A stretch of 57,817 bases of DNA from Acidobacteriota bacterium (GTDB taxonomy: Bacteria; Acidobacteriota; Thermoanaerobaculia; Thermoanaerobaculales; Sulfomarinibacteraceae): contig JAJDNM010000013.1 of assembly GCA_022340665.1 (NCBI GenBank), positions 1 to 57,817 of the forward strand, written 5' to 3'. Positions 18,684-28,821 of the stretch are shown here, piece by piece. The notes under the pieces are model-generated. The model saw only the letters and a list, made by a program, of their open reading frames with translations, did no database searches and was not told the origin of the DNA. A program made the translations under genes and the position numbers. Within the stretch, counting starts at the first letter, position 1; the number at the start of each line of letters is the position of its first letter.

Positions 18684-19394
18684 TCCTTCGCGGGCAACCA
18701 TCATCGCCCCACCGACAATCGCAGCCGTTTCCGAGCGTAGAATATGCAGCCCAAGGCGTAACCGCGTCCAACCGTTTCGATCGAAGATAATGCCTTCGAT
18801 TTCCGAAAACCCGCCTTCAGGCCCTACGACCAAAGCGTTTCCTGATGCGTCCGGAAGCTCATCAAACGCGCGCCCTGCGCGGTCAGCCACTACCCCTCCC
18901 GCGCGGTGATTCTCGACGAATTCTGGAAGGGTCACTACCTGCCCTATCTCCATCGCCCAGGGCCGCTGGCATTGTTTCAAGGCCTGGCGCGACACCCTTT
19001 GCCAGTGATTCATCCGGCCGTGTCCCTCCCGCTTTCGTAGTTGTGACCGCTCTGTCGCCAGCGGCACGAACCGCCGCACCCCGACCTCGACGGCCTTTTG
19101 CACCGCCCAGTCCATCTGCTGGCCGCCGACCATCGCGAGTGCCACCGTCACTCCCTCTGATATCGGTTCGGGTTCCCGATGTGCGGCGAGGATCTCGGCT
19201 TCGACCTTTCCCCTCTCTACCGTTGTGAGGCGCGCCAACGCAATGTGGCCCCGGCCATCCGCCAAGACGATCTCGTCGCCAACTCGCCTTCTCAGCGAAC
19301 CGGTCACGTGACGCGCCTCGCCAGGGTCGAGGACGACGAATTCGCCGACCTCGATCATCCCGGGCGATGTGAGAATCCAGGGATGTTTCTTCAT
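18663..19394 (-). CDS. rsmE: 16S rRNA (uracil-1498-N3)-methyltransferase RsmE
   Basis: SPOUT-class RNA methyltransferase, 243 residues, which methylates U1498 in the decoding centre. It has an N-terminal PUA-like domain with HVTGSLRRRVGDEIVLADG (about 27-50) and the C-terminal trefoil-knot motifs NALVVGPEGGFSE and LRSETAAIVGG. The ATG at 19394 overlaps the prmA stop by 4 nt, so it is the last gene of the heat-shock operon. The final residues are encoded by a CTCAACT-type repeat, suggesting the original C terminus was replaced. Confidence 0.92.
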   Translation of the reverse strand: MKKHPWILTSPGMIEVGEFVVLDPGEARHVTGSLRRRVGDEIVLADGRGHIALARLTTVERGKVEAEILAAHREPEPISEGVTVALAMVGGQQMDWAVQKAVEVGVRRFVPLATERSQLRKREGHGRMNHWQRVSRQALKQCQRPWAMEIGQVVTLPEFVENHRAGGVVADRAGRAFDELPDASGNALVVGPEGGFSEIEGIIFDRNGWTRLRLGLHILRSETAAIVGGAMMVAREGQLRVDS

Positions 19395-20272
19395 GGGACG
19401 GCCGCTGACTTGGTGGTGAGTGCCGCCCATTGCCCGAGCTCATGGGTATCAACGACCTCCAGCCCATCGGACATGAGTGCGGCAGAAACCGCCTCGATCT
19501 CCGTGCGAAGCAGGCCGGAAAACACGACCATACCGTTCGAATGGATTCTCCTCCGAAGATTCAGCGCGAGTGGCAGAAACTCGGAGGTGATCATGTTGCA
19601 AAGCACGACGTCGAACTGTTCCTCTCGCAGGCAATCAACGGATCCAAGTAGGAGCTTCACTCGAGACGGCCAATCCTGCTGGGAGACGATCTCCGACGCA
19701 ACCCAGACAGCTGTCGGATCGATATCGAGACCTACCACAAACGCCGCCCCTAGCTTCTCGGCAGCGAGAGCGAGGATTCCCGAACCGGTACCGACGTCGA
19801 GCACTCGTTGACCGCCAACGTTTATGTCTTCGAGAATTTCAAGGATGGCTCGTGTCGATTCGTGAGAGCCAGTCCCGAACGCCATTCGCGGCTCGATGAC
19901 CAGTCGAAACCTGTGTTGGGGGGCGGGCGTCGGGCAATCCGGGTGGGGGTCGATCCACCAACGACCTCCAACCGCGAACGGCGAAACCCGGCTGCGATAT
20001 TCTGCGAGCCAATCTCTGGAATCGAGCCGGCCTAACTCAATGCCCTCCGCGCCACGATTACTCAGCTCCCGGCATAGCTCCTCACCGCCCCCCTCCGCTT
20101 CCGTACAGTCAAGAAACACTGCAATATCAACTCCCTGATCGGTAACCTCGCCAATTTCCGCACCGAGGACGCCCCAGGGCGCGAAAACCTCTGCCAGCTC
20201 TTCTTCGAGCTCCGGACGAATCCGGCAGCGGATGCAAATGAAATCTTCGATTCGCTGTTTCATTCTGGACAT
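19391..20272 (-). CDS. prmA: Ribosomal protein L11 methyltransferase
   Basis: S-adenosylmethionine-dependent trimethylation of L11. At 293 residues it has the usual length. It has an N-terminal substrate-recognition domain, FGTGSHESTR (family motif TGTHxTT) near 140, motif I VLDVGTGSGILA near 165, and the catalytic-type NMITSEFLPL near 228 in place of the more usual NILA. Gene order dnaJ-prmA-rsmE matches the well-known arrangement in Bacillus. A second in-frame ATG three codons downstream is possible. Confidence 0.92.
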   Translation of the reverse strand: MSRMKQRIEDFICIRCRIRPELEEELAEVFAPWGVLGAEIGEVTDQGVDIAVFLDCTEAEGGGEELCRELSNRGAEGIELGRLDSRDWLAEYRSRVSPFAVGGRWWIDPHPDCPTPAPQHRFRLVIEPRMAFGTGSHESTRAILEILEDINVGGQRVLDVGTGSGILALAAEKLGAAFVVGLDIDPTAVWVASEIVSQQDWPSRVKLLLGSVDCLREEQFDVVLCNMITSEFLPLALNLRRRIHSNGMVVFSGLLRTEIEAVSAALMSDGLEVVDTHELGQWAALTTKSAAVP

Positions 20273-20325
20273 GGTCCGATCGCCAGCCCAGTTTAGCCGC
20301 GATCATTCACGAAGGTGCCTACCGG

Positions 20326-21465
20326 CTATTCGCCGCCGCCAAATGCTCGTTTCAGGCGCTCGAAGAAACCACGATCGACTTCGGGCTCAAGACCTCCACC
20401 GAGGTCCGCCACCCGGCGGACGAGCTTTCGCTGTTCGCTGTTCAGCTTTGAAGGAACAACAACCCGCAGGTGGACGTGGAGATCGCCACGGCGGCGCCCG
20501 TTGACGTGAGGCATCCCGGAGCCACCAACTCTAATGACCTCACCCGGTTGAGAACCAGGACGAATGTCGATTTCCCTCTCCTCGCCGAGGATGGTCGTCA
20601 TCGGCACCTTGGCTCCGAGCATCGCCTGGAACGCAGAGACGGGAAGCTCCAAATGAAGATCGGTGCCGTCTCGCTGGAAAAGCTCATGCTCCTCGATCGC
20701 CATGACCACAAAGAGATCGCCTGCCGGACCTCCAAGGGAGCCGCTCTCGCCTTCACCGGCGAGCCGAAGCCGCATTCCCGTGTCCACGCCAGCCGGTACC
20801 GTCACCTTCAGCACCGCCTCTTCTTCGGTGAGCCCGGTCCCCCTGCACTCGTTACAGGGGTCACGAATGACCTGCCGTCTGCCGTTACATGTCGGGCAGG
20901 TCTGAGCGACCGACAGGAAACCGCGCCGGAAAGCTACCTGGCCTGAGCCGTGGCAGGTGCCGCATGTTTCAGGGTTGGTTCCCGGTTCGGATCCGGAGCC
21001 CGAGCAGTGGTCGCAGGTCTTCGATCTCGGAACGCGGATCGATCGTTCGACTCCGGTGGCCGCTTCCTCCAGGCTGAGTTTGAGGGTGTACTGGAGGTCG
21101 TGGCCGCGTCGCGGACGTGTGCCGCCCCCGCGGCGCCGCGACCCGAAGATGTCCCCGAAGCCAAAAAGATCCCCGAGAATATCGGCGAAGTCACCAAACG
21201 CGTTGGGATCGAATCCCGTGAAACCCTCACCTCCGAGACCCTGGTGACCGAACCTGTCGTATCGCGACCGTTTGTCACCGTCGGACAGCACCGCGTACGC
21301 TTCGGACGCCTCCTTGAATTTCTCCTCGGCGCCAGGATCATCCGGATTGCGATCAGGATGGTATTTCACGGCAAGCCTGCGGTAGGCCGCCTTGATTTCC
21401 GATGACGACGCATCTCGGCCGAGACCGAGAATATCGTAATAATCTCGCCGGGTACCTGCTGGCAT
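20326..21465 (-). CDS. dnaJ: Chaperone DnaJ (type I)
   Basis: Hsp40 cochaperone that delivers substrates to DnaK and stimulates its ATPase. The J domain (about 6-72) has HPD ([12 protein letters not shown]), followed by a Gly/Phe-rich linker and four zinc-finger CxxCxGxG-type repeats ([32 protein letters not shown]; the third deviates), then two C-terminal substrate domains. 379 residues. It follows dnaK with no intergenic base. Confidence 0.97.
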   Translation of the reverse strand: MPAGTRRDYYDILGLGRDASSSEIKAAYRRLAVKYHPDRNPDDPGAEEKFKEASEAYAVLSDGDKRSRYDRFGHQGLGGEGFTGFDPNAFGDFADILGDLFGFGDIFGSRRRGGGTRPRRGHDLQYTLKLSLEEAATGVERSIRVPRSKTCDHCSGSGSEPGTNPETCGTCHGSGQVAFRRGFLSVAQTCPTCNGRRQVIRDPCNECRGTGLTEEEAVLKVTVPAGVDTGMRLRLAGEGESGSLGGPAGDLFVVMAIEEHELFQRDGTDLHLELPVSAFQAMLGAKVPMTTILGEEREIDIRPGSQPGEVIRVGGSGMPHVNGRRRGDLHVHLRVVVPSKLNSEQRKLVRRVADLGGGLEPEVDRGFFERLKRAFGGGE

Positions 21466-23361
21466 CTACTCTTGAGGCTCGCTTTCGGGTTCGTCTCCGG
21501 CGGCTTTTCCACCGGGCGCGTCAGGGTTCATCTTGAGGCTCCCACCGAGAGCGGCAACCGGGTCGAGCATGATGACCTGGGTCAATACCTGGGCGGCATC
21601 CTGGACCGCATAGATGGCTTCCTCGAGAACCGACCGTTCCTCGCTCGTCAGGGCCTTCCTCGCCCGGTTGAGGGTTGACCGCACCTGTTCACGGTCGTCC
21701 CCGCTCAAACCCGCGCCAAATTCTTTCACCACGCGTTCGTTGGTGTACAGGAGACCCTCGAGCCGGTTCTGCTGCTCACGGATTTCGCGGTGCTCCTGAT
21801 CGTCCTTGCGAAATTTGTCGGCCTCTGCAATCAAGGCGTCGATTTCAGCCTTGGAGAGCCCGCCCGCCGGGTTGACCTCGATGCTCTGTTCCTTGCCGGT
21901 TGCCAGATCTCGGGCTCCGACGTTGACAATTCCATTCGAATCGATCGAAAAAGTCACCTCGATCTGCGGCACGCCACGCGGGGCGGGCGGAATTCCCACC
22001 AAATCGAATCGACCGAGGGATCGATTCTCGCTGGAAATGCCGCGCTCACCCTGGAGCACGTGCACGTTCACCGTCGTCTGGTTGTCGCCGACGGTCGTAA
22101 ATATCATCGACTTTTTGGTCGGCACCGTCGAGTTTCGTTCGATGATCTTGGTGAACAACCCACCGTGAGTCTCGATGCCCAGAGAAAGCGGTGTGACATC
22201 GAGCAGGATCAGGTCCTTGACCTCACCCTGGAGAATGCCCGCCTGAATGGCCGCACCGATCCCTACGACCTCATCCGGGTTGATGTCCTGGTTCGGAGGG
22301 CGCTTGAAGAACTCGGTTACCGTTTTTTGGACGAGCGGCATACGGGTTTGGCCACCAACCAGGATGATCTCCTCGATATCTTCCGGTTCGAGGCGTGCCG
22401 CTTCAAGGGCATTCCTGCATGGCTCGAGAGTCCGCTCGACCAGATCAGCGACCAGGCCCTCGAGCTGGCTCTCAGAAAGCCGAACCTGAAGGTGCTTCGG
22501 GCCAGTGTGGTCGGCAGCGATGAACGGGAGTGAGATCTCCGTCTCCTCGCTGCTCGAGAGCTCACATTTGGCCGCCTCGGCAGCCTCTTTGATCCGTTGC
22601 ATCGCCATCATGTCTTCCGACAGATCGAGGCCGGTCTCGTTCTTGAACTCTTGCAGCAGGTGTTCCATCACTCTCGAGTCAAAATCTTCGCCGCCGAGGA
22701 AGGTGTCTCCCGCCGTCGATTTGACCTCGTAGATCCCGTCACCGATCTCGAGAATCGAGATATCAAACGTTCCTCCACCGAGATCGTAGACGGCGATCGT
22801 CTCATTCTTGTCCTTGCCAAAACCATATGCGAGGGAAGCCGCAGTCGGCTCGTTGATGATACGCAGCACCTCGAGCCCGGCGATGGTGCCGGCATCTTTG
22901 GTTGCCTGTCGCTGGCTGTCGTCGAAATAGGCGGGAACGGTGATAATGGCCTGGGAGATCTCTTCGCCCAGAAACTCCTCGGCAAATTCTCTAATCTCGC
23001 GAAGGATGAAGGACGAAATCTCGGGCGGGCTGTAGGCTCGACCCAGAATCTCCAAACTCACGTCCCCATTCTCGGCCTCGACCACCTCGTAGGGAACGAG
23101 GGTCCTCGCCCACCGTACCTCCTCGGAGTCGTAACGGCGCCCTATGAGTCGTTTGACCGCGTAGGCTGTGTTCTGCGGATTCGTCATCGCCTGGCGGCGT
23201 GCGATCTGCCCGACGAGCCGCTCGCCCGACGCCGTGAACGCGACCACCGAAGGCGTGGTCCTCGCCCCTTCTCTATTCGGTATCACGACCGGCTTCGTGA
23301 CGTCGACAACCGCAGCGCAACAGTTGGTGGTGCCGAGATCGATGCCTATGATCTTGCTCAC
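21466..23361 (-). CDS. dnaK: Chaperone DnaK (Hsp70)
   Basis: ATP-dependent protein-folding chaperone, 631 residues. N-terminal ATPase motifs are [11 protein letters not shown], the signature [12 protein letters not shown] and [10 protein letters not shown]. The linker [13 protein letters not shown] is present and the substrate-binding domain follows. The tail is shorter and more acidic than in E. coli and ends SEPQE without the classical EEVKD. The ATG overlaps the grpE stop by 4 nt. Confidence 0.98.
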   Translation of the reverse strand: MSKIIGIDLGTTNCCAAVVDVTKPVVIPNREGARTTPSVVAFTASGERLVGQIARRQAMTNPQNTAYAVKRLIGRRYDSEEVRWARTLVPYEVVEAENGDVSLEILGRAYSPPEISSFILREIREFAEEFLGEEISQAIITVPAYFDDSQRQATKDAGTIAGLEVLRIINEPTAASLAYGFGKDKNETIAVYDLGGGTFDISILEIGDGIYEVKSTAGDTFLGGEDFDSRVMEHLLQEFKNETGLDLSEDMMAMQRIKEAAEAAKCELSSSEETEISLPFIAADHTGPKHLQVRLSESQLEGLVADLVERTLEPCRNALEAARLEPEDIEEIILVGGQTRMPLVQKTVTEFFKRPPNQDINPDEVVGIGAAIQAGILQGEVKDLILLDVTPLSLGIETHGGLFTKIIERNSTVPTKKSMIFTTVGDNQTTVNVHVLQGERGISSENRSLGRFDLVGIPPAPRGVPQIEVTFSIDSNGIVNVGARDLATGKEQSIEVNPAGGLSKAEIDALIAEADKFRKDDQEHREIREQQNRLEGLLYTNERVVKEFGAGLSGDDREQVRSTLNRARKALTSEERSVLEEAIYAVQDAAQVLTQVIMLDPVAALGGSLKMNPDAPGGKAAGDEPESEPQE

Positions 23362-23981
23362 GGCCCGCCTCCACCACCGTCCGAATCACTTCCCGGCTCG
23401 ACCGCCACCCCGACCATTGCCGGCCGGATGAGCCGATCACCCATCGCGTAACCCTTGAGCATGACCCAGGCCACGGATCCAGGTTGCAGCTTGTCGTCCT
23501 CCACACGCTGGACCGCTTCGTGAAGTTCCGGATCGAACTCTTCGCCAACCGGATTGATCTCTTTGACTCCACGGCGTTCGAGAGTGTCCCAAAGCTGCCT
23601 GGAGATCATTTCGACTCCCTGGAGAAGGGCGCCGCTGTCATCCTCCGCATGCTCAAGCGCTCGTTCGAAATTGTCGAGTACCGGCAGCAGGTCGCGCACC
23701 ATTGCTTCGACCCCCGCCTGCCTGTAGTCCTCGCGCTCGCGATCGACACGCTTTCTGAAATTGTCAAACTCCGCGAGTTTTCGAAGATAGATGTCTCTCA
23801 CCTGGTCGAGTTCCGCTTTCAGACTCGCGGCCTCGTCTTCCTGAGTCTCCTTCGATACCGGTTCGACACCTGTCGGTTCTTCCTCGATCACTTCACCTTC
23901 AACTTCATCGTCGAGGAACTCAATTTCGACCTCTTCAGTCGGCAGACCATCGTCATTCGGCAATTTTCTGTCGTCAGGCAT
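23358..23981 (-). CDS. grpE: Nucleotide exchange factor GrpE
   Basis: Promotes ADP release from DnaK. An acidic, disordered N terminus (about 1-60) precedes a long coiled coil starting near KAELDQVRDIYLRKLAEFDN and a compact beta domain with GVKEINPVGEEFDPELHEAV. 207 residues from the ATG; a GTG one codon earlier is possible. It overlaps the end of hrcA and the start of dnaK. Confidence 0.96.
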   Translation of the reverse strand: MPDDRKLPNDDGLPTEEVEIEFLDDEVEGEVIEEEPTGVEPVSKETQEDEAASLKAELDQVRDIYLRKLAEFDNFRKRVDREREDYRQAGVEAMVRDLLPVLDNFERALEHAEDDSGALLQGVEMISRQLWDTLERRGVKEINPVGEEFDPELHEAVQRVEDDKLQPGSVAWVMLKGYAMGDRLIRPAMVGVAVEPGSDSDGGGGGP

Positions 23982-25023
23982 CACTCGCTCCAGGTGTTTC
24001 CAGCATCTGTGTCAACGTGTCTCCAACATATTCGACAACCGGAACGATCTTCTGGTAGTCCATACGCCTCGGGCCCACCACGCCCACCGCGCCGGCTCTG
24101 CGGTTGTCTCTGAAGAACAACGTTGCCACCATTCCCAGACTGCCGGAGGCCGTAGCCTCTGATTCCGTTCCGATCAAAATCTGGGTCCGACCACGGGCGA
24201 AGGCTCTTCGAAATTCCTTCGCTATCCGTGTCCGGTCATGAAGGGTCGACAGTAGTGATCGAACTCGCTCGACGTCTCCAAAATCGGACATGGCCAGCAG
24301 GTTCTCGGTTCCTGCCACCCACACCTCCACGTCTCGTTCCTCGCTCGAAAACAGTTGTCGCGCGATTTCTTGCGTCTCGAGCTGCAGATCCCGCGAGGCG
24401 TTCCCCAGTTCGTTCACGCAGATATCCTCGAAATTCGCCTCGATTTTCCTCAGCGGTAGCCCCGCAAGGTTTCTCGTGAGAAAATTCGAGAAAGTCTGCA
24501 GTTGTTCACGGGTTCGATCGCCATCGATCTCAAGTACTCGTTTCTCGACTGCACCATCGTCCATCACGATTACAGCCAAAACGCGGTTCGGGTCGAGCTT
24601 GACCAGCGAGACGGCTTCAAGAATCGGTCCCTCACTCATTGGCCGCACCGCCATTCCAGCTTCACTCGTGGCTCCCGCAATCAGTTGTGCGACCCACTCG
24701 ATATCCTCGACCAGCTCTCTTCGCATTGCCGTCATACGCTCTTCGAGCTCTCGACACACCAAAGGCGTCGGAGCGCTCCGGCGCGGCATGCTGTCGACGT
24801 AGCGTCGGTACCCCTGATCGGAGGGAACGCGTCCCGCCGAGCTGTGAGCTCGGGACAACATGCCGTGCTCCTCCAGTTCGGCCATCACGTTTCGAATGGT
24901 TGCAGGAGATAGACCGAGCCCCGAGTGCCGAGCCACCTCTTTCGAGGCGACTGGTTCGCCCGTGCGGATGTGAAGCTCCACCACCGCACAGAGAACAGAC
25001 AGGGCTCTCTTGCTCAGCTGCAT
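23974..25023 (-). CDS. hrcA: Heat-inducible transcription repressor HrcA
   Basis: Repressor of class I heat-shock genes. The N-terminal winged helix has GEPVASKEVARHSGLGLSPA followed by TIRNVMAELEEHGML, and the C-terminal GAF-like and dimer regions end in a typical GPRRMDYQKIVPVVEYV. ATG 25023 is preferred because GAGGTGAT lies 7 nt upstream, which gives 349 residues, the family norm; ATG 25059 adds 12 residues. First gene of hrcA-grpE-dnaK-dnaJ-prmA-rsmE. I found no CIRCE operator upstream. Confidence 0.95.
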   Translation of the reverse strand: MQLSKRALSVLCAVVELHIRTGEPVASKEVARHSGLGLSPATIRNVMAELEEHGMLSRAHSSAGRVPSDQGYRRYVDSMPRRSAPTPLVCRELEERMTAMRRELVEDIEWVAQLIAGATSEAGMAVRPMSEGPILEAVSLVKLDPNRVLAVIVMDDGAVEKRVLEIDGDRTREQLQTFSNFLTRNLAGLPLRKIEANFEDICVNELGNASRDLQLETQEIARQLFSSEERDVEVWVAGTENLLAMSDFGDVERVRSLLSTLHDRTRIAKEFRRAFARGRTQILIGTESEATASGSLGMVATLFFRDNRRAGAVGVVGPRRMDYQKIVPVVEYVGDTLTQMLETPGASDA

Positions 25024-25121
25024 GTCAGATATCACCTCAATCTGCGGCCGCTCCACCATCCACTCTCGGTTGCCAGTCGGTCACCTTTTGCACGCGAGAG
25101 ACACTTGGAACGGCCCGCCTT

Positions 25122-25130
25122 ATTGTAGCA
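25122..25130 (-). promoter_or_regulatory. Extended -10 promoter of the hrcA operon
   Basis: On the minus strand the sequence reads TGcTACAAT, identical to the element upstream of the Gre-domain gene. It lies about 92 nt upstream of the hrcA ATG at 25023. There is no good -35 and no inverted repeat of the CIRCE type around it. Confidence 0.5.
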
Positions 25131-25273
25131 TCGCTGGTATCCACGAGACCTCGCCAGGACCACCGGTCGAACCTGTCCGAAAACACTCTCCGAATTCGCA
25201 ACCGACTGTGATGATTGACCGTTGCAGGGCATTGTGTTAGCTTGGAATTTGCGGACAGGATCGCAACAACGGC

Positions 25274-26680
25274 ATGGTTTTCTTCAACTGGGCAACAATG
25301 CAGATGGCCGCCAAGATCGTGTATTACGGTCCTGGTCTGTGCGGCAAAACGTCAAATCTCAGCTACATTTACGCCAAAACAGCACCGGGATCTCGCGGCG
25401 AAATGGTCTCGCTCGAAACCGAATCCGACCGCACTCTGTTCTTCGACCTGTTGCCCATCGAGGTCGGAACCATCGGCGGCTTCAAGACACGCCTCCAGCT
25501 GTACACCGTACCGGGTCAGGTCTTTTACAACACGACTCGAAAACTCGTGTTGAAAGGTGTTGACGGCCTGGTATTCGTTGCCGATTCGCAGCGCCCGATG
25601 CGCGACGCGAACATCGAAAGTTTCGAAAGCCTGGTCGACAACCTCAAGGAGTTCGGACTCGAGATCTCAGATCTCCCGCTTGTCCTCCAATACAACAAGC
25701 GGGACCTTGGCAATATTCTCACGATCGACGAGCTCAACTCTGACCTCAATCCCGACGGGACCTTCAATTTCCACGAGGCTTCCGCAGTGAATGGTGACGG
25801 GGTCATCGAAACTCTTAAGGACGTCACGAAGCTCACGCTGAAGAAGCTCAAAGTCCGGATGACGGCGCCCGACGATTCGACCGCGAAGACCACGATTTCC
25901 GGGCCGACGGTTCGACCCGTCCGCGCACCACAGCCCGCACAAACGATCTCGGCCAGGTCCCTCGCTCGAGCCGCTGAAGAAGGGGTTGGCGACGAGGATT
26001 CCGCAGCGATAGAAGAGGAGGCCGTGGCCGTTGAAGTGGCCGCCGCCGAAACGGAAGACAAAGAGGGAACCGTGCAGCCACCCGGCGACGAAGCCCCTGC
26101 CATCCCGACAGAGGTACGCCCGCCCGCAGAGACGTCTGACGAACACGCCGAGGTCGCGGTCCAGGCCGAGCCACCTCCTCCTGACGATGTACCGCAGGAA
26201 CAGTCACCGGAACCGGAATCTGCGGACGAGGTGCTCGAGGAAGAGGAAGACGAAACCGTCGAGATCATCGATGTTTCCTTCGACGCGGAAGCTACTGATG
26301 AACCGACCGCGCCTCCGGACGTCAAGCGAGTGCAGGTCTCCAACCAAATGGACATCCTCGCAGAGCTCGACAGTCTGAGGAAACAGGCCACGATGGGTGG
26401 TGGCGACCGAAAATTCGACAGGTCGACACCGGATCTCGACCTCGATTCCCTGATTTCCGGAGATTTGGGTAATTCTCGCGAGTTGCGCCGCAAGGTCGAG
26501 CAGAGCCTGAACTCGGACATATTCAAGAACATGCGCGGCATGCAGATCGCGATCAGGATCCAGGATGGAGGGGGTGAAATCATTCACACCTTCGATCCGG
26601 TGTCCGTCGATATCGAAGATGCTGCTGCGCTCAGGAAGATACGTCTTCGGTTTTCTCTGGATCTGGAGAACCTTCGTTGA
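25274..26680 (+). CDS. MglA-type small GTPase with a long C-terminal extension
   Basis: The first 195 or so residues form a Ras-like MglA GTPase: the start MVFFNWATMQ, P-loop GPGLCGKTS (19-27), a switch segment ending LYTVPGQVFY, and NKRD for guanine recognition. MglA proteins set cell polarity and motility. The following 270 residues are unusual: an acidic, Pro/Glu-rich, probably disordered linker (about 215-345), then a predicted folded end (about 350-468, NQMDILAELDSLRKQ to the C terminus). No MglB-type activator lies nearby. The stop overlaps the next gene's TTG start. Confidence 0.88.
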   Translation: MVFFNWATMQMAAKIVYYGPGLCGKTSNLSYIYAKTAPGSRGEMVSLETESDRTLFFDLLPIEVGTIGGFKTRLQLYTVPGQVFYNTTRKLVLKGVDGLVFVADSQRPMRDANIESFESLVDNLKEFGLEISDLPLVLQYNKRDLGNILTIDELNSDLNPDGTFNFHEASAVNGDGVIETLKDVTKLTLKKLKVRMTAPDDSTAKTTISGPTVRPVRAPQPAQTISARSLARAAEEGVGDEDSAAIEEEAVAVEVAAAETEDKEGTVQPPGDEAPAIPTEVRPPAETSDEHAEVAVQAEPPPPDDVPQEQSPEPESADEVLEEEEDETVEIIDVSFDAEATDEPTAPPDVKRVQVSNQMDILAELDSLRKQATMGGGDRKFDRSTPDLDLDSLISGDLGNSRELRRKVEQSLNSDIFKNMRGMQIAIRIQDGGGEIIHTFDPVSVDIEDAAALRKIRLRFSLDLENLR

Positions 26681-28671
26681 ATCGAGGGCTCTCGGCTTCA
26701 AGCTGCCGACTCCTGTGCACAATGGTGGCGGCGGCATTGCTGATCTCGTGCAGCTCCACGACACAGAGCTCCCCTGACCTCGAGTCGCATCCAGCAGAGG
26801 CTGAAACCGCCGCGTCCTATCGTCTGTGGGAGGAGTCGACTCGCGATTTCGCCGATAATTTGATGGCGGAGGCGCAACGGCTCAAGGCCGGAGGGGAGGG
26901 AGAATCGGCTGTCGCGCTGGCCGACGATGCGATCTGCCTCGTGCTGGATCTGCCATCCGGTTATCCGATCGGATCCAGTTACCTCGATTTCGTGGCCGAC
27001 CTCATCAATGAGGCCGACGAAATCGAAGCGGCACTTCAACCCGCAGAAGATGAGTTCGCCGGTATCGAGGGGGAAGAGTATGTCTTGCTGCCGCCGATCG
27101 ACGCCGACCTCGATGTCGACGTGATCACCGAAACCGTTATGGACAGCTTGCTTCCGCCGAGCGATTTCCCCCTCGAGCGGAACTCGACTGTCGACCGCTA
27201 TCTCGAGGCGATGACCGCTGCCACTGAATATAACCGACGCATCGAAGCAGGTCTCGCTCGTGCCGGAACCTACCTACCGATGATCCGCGCCCGCTTCGCC
27301 GACGCCGGACTTCCGCAGGATCTCTCCTATCTGCCGTTGATCGAGTCCGCGTTTTCGGTCAAGGCCTATTCTCGCGCCAGGGCCCACGGGATGTGGCAGT
27401 TCATCTCGTCGACTGGCCGTCACTACGGGCTCGACGTCGGTTCCCTGGTCGATGAGCGGCGCGATCCGGAGCGGTCCACAGATGCCGCAGTAGCCTTTCT
27501 CTCGGATCTTTATCGTCAGTTCGACGACTGGTATCTCGCTCTGGCGGCGTACAATTCCGGAGCCGGAAACGTCCGCCGTGCAATCCGGCGCTCAGGCAGC
27601 CGCGACTTTTGGGCCCTGCGCCGATACCTGCCTCGGGAGACCCGGAACTACGTGCCGGCGTTCATCGCTTCAGTGATTGTCGCCAAACATCCGGAAAAGT
27701 ACGGTTTCACCGCGCCGACCGAAAAACCATGGGACTTTGATTCGATCCAGGTTCCCGACGCTCTCGACCTCCAGTTCCTCGCCAAAGAGTCGGGGATCCC
27801 GCTCGCCGACCTGCGCGAGCTCAATCCGGCGATCCGTCGGGATCTGACGCCGGCGCGAAGCTCGACGACCCTTCGTCTGCCAATCGGTACTGCAACCGCA
27901 GCCGAGGCGGTGCTCGCATCGACACCGCGTGACGAGTGGGCGCCGCGCATGATACACACGGTCCGCAGCGGTGACAGCCTGTACGCAATCGCCCGCAGGT
28001 ATGGATCGAGCGTCAGTGCAATCCGCCAAGCCAATGCCCTGCGCGGGAGCCTCATCCGGCCCGGGCAGACGTTGATCGTGCCCAGATTCGGACGTGGAGA
28101 ACCGGTTGCAGACCCCCAGCCTCGGCGAATGGCTCGGGACGGCGTCTACCGCGTGCAGAAGAATGACACCCTATCGCACATCGCCCGTGGTTTCTCGGTC
28201 TCGGTCGATAGCCTCTGTGCGGCAAACGGTCTCTCACGCCAGGACGTCATCAGGCCGGGTCAGCTCCTAGTCATCCCCGGCAGTTCGGCCGGATCATCGC
28301 GCGCCGCCCGGACACAGTCCGTGACCGACAGCGGAGTGACCCATACCGTCCGTGAAGGTGACACCCTGTACGACATCGCCCGAGAATACGCCGTGTCGGT
28401 GAGTGCCCTCAAACAAATCAACGGTCTCAGTTCGTCTCGCATCTATCCCGGCAAGAGGTTGCGAATCCCGGCACCAGCCAAACCAACCGACCGCGCTCGC
28501 GCGACTACTGAAGACGGCACCTACAGGGTCAAGAAGGGTGACACTCTCTCCGACATCGCGCAGCGTTTCGGGGTGTCGATCTCCGAGTTGCAGCGCGTCA
28601 ACGGACTCAGCACCTCCCGCATATACCCGGGTGACGTCCTCCGAATACCTACCTCGCAGGCCAAGAGCTGA
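26677..28671 (+). CDS. MltD-like lytic transglycosylase lipoprotein with four LysM repeats
   Basis: Peptidoglycan-cleaving enzyme anchored in the envelope. A signal with the lipobox LISC lies near residue 24. The Slt-type catalytic domain (about 185-370) contains the catalytic Glu223 in LPLIESAFS, HGMWQFISSTGRHYGL and ALAAYNSGAGNV. Four LysM peptidoglycan-binding repeats follow at about 427-470, 489-533, 554-598 and 614-658, each beginning HTVRSGD- or YRVKKGD-like. The TTG start overlaps the GTPase stop (TTGA); an internal ATG at 26722 would give an uncharged signal. Coupling with an MglA-like gene suggests shared control of growth or polarity. Confidence 0.92.
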   Translation: MNRGLSASSCRLLCTMVAAALLISCSSTTQSSPDLESHPAEAETAASYRLWEESTRDFADNLMAEAQRLKAGGEGESAVALADDAICLVLDLPSGYPIGSSYLDFVADLINEADEIEAALQPAEDEFAGIEGEEYVLLPPIDADLDVDVITETVMDSLLPPSDFPLERNSTVDRYLEAMTAATEYNRRIEAGLARAGTYLPMIRARFADAGLPQDLSYLPLIESAFSVKAYSRARAHGMWQFISSTGRHYGLDVGSLVDERRDPERSTDAAVAFLSDLYRQFDDWYLALAAYNSGAGNVRRAIRRSGSRDFWALRRYLPRETRNYVPAFIASVIVAKHPEKYGFTAPTEKPWDFDSIQVPDALDLQFLAKESGIPLADLRELNPAIRRDLTPARSSTTLRLPIGTATAAEAVLASTPRDEWAPRMIHTVRSGDSLYAIARRYGSSVSAIRQANALRGSLIRPGQTLIVPRFGRGEPVADPQPRRMARDGVYRVQKNDTLSHIARGFSVSVDSLCAANGLSRQDVIRPGQLLVIPGSSAGSSRAARTQSVTDSGVTHTVREGDTLYDIAREYAVSVSALKQINGLSSSRIYPGKRLRIPAPAKPTDRARATTEDGTYRVKKGDTLSDIAQRFGVSISELQRVNGLSTSRIYPGDVLRIPTSQAKS

Positions 28672-28717
28672 GAACCCCTCCTTCCAGGATTCGATCCGTC
28701 TTCCAGCTCGCCACCGG

Positions 28718-28733
28718 AACGGGCACGCCCGTT
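28718..28733. terminator. Short GC-rich inverted repeat after mltD
   Basis: AACGGGC and GCCCGTT form a perfect inverted repeat around two bases, 47 nt after the stop. No T-tract follows, so terminator function is uncertain. Confidence 0.25.
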
Positions 28734-28782
28734 GAGATGCGCGGACATGGCTGCACTTCCCTTTTCACGCCCCGGAGTTCGC

Positions 28783-28791
28783 TGCTACAAT
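28783..28791 (+). promoter_or_regulatory. Extended -10 promoter of the Gre-domain gene
   Basis: TGcTACAAT is preceded by a weak -35-like TTTTCA at 28762-28767 (18-nt spacer). Initiation near 28798 would leave a leader of about 24 nt before the ATG at 28822. Confidence 0.55.
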
Positions 28792-28821
28792 TCGCAGCCC
28801 GATACGGGTGAAGGATTGTCG

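Noticed and set aside
25215-25243. TTGACC-N17-TAGCTT as promoter of the MglA-like gene
   Set aside because: Spacing is right but the -10 matches only three consensus positions; too weak to list as a feature.
25060-25273. CIRCE heat-shock operator
   Set aside because: I read both strands between hrcA and the GTPase gene for GCACTC/GAGTGC inverted repeats and found none.
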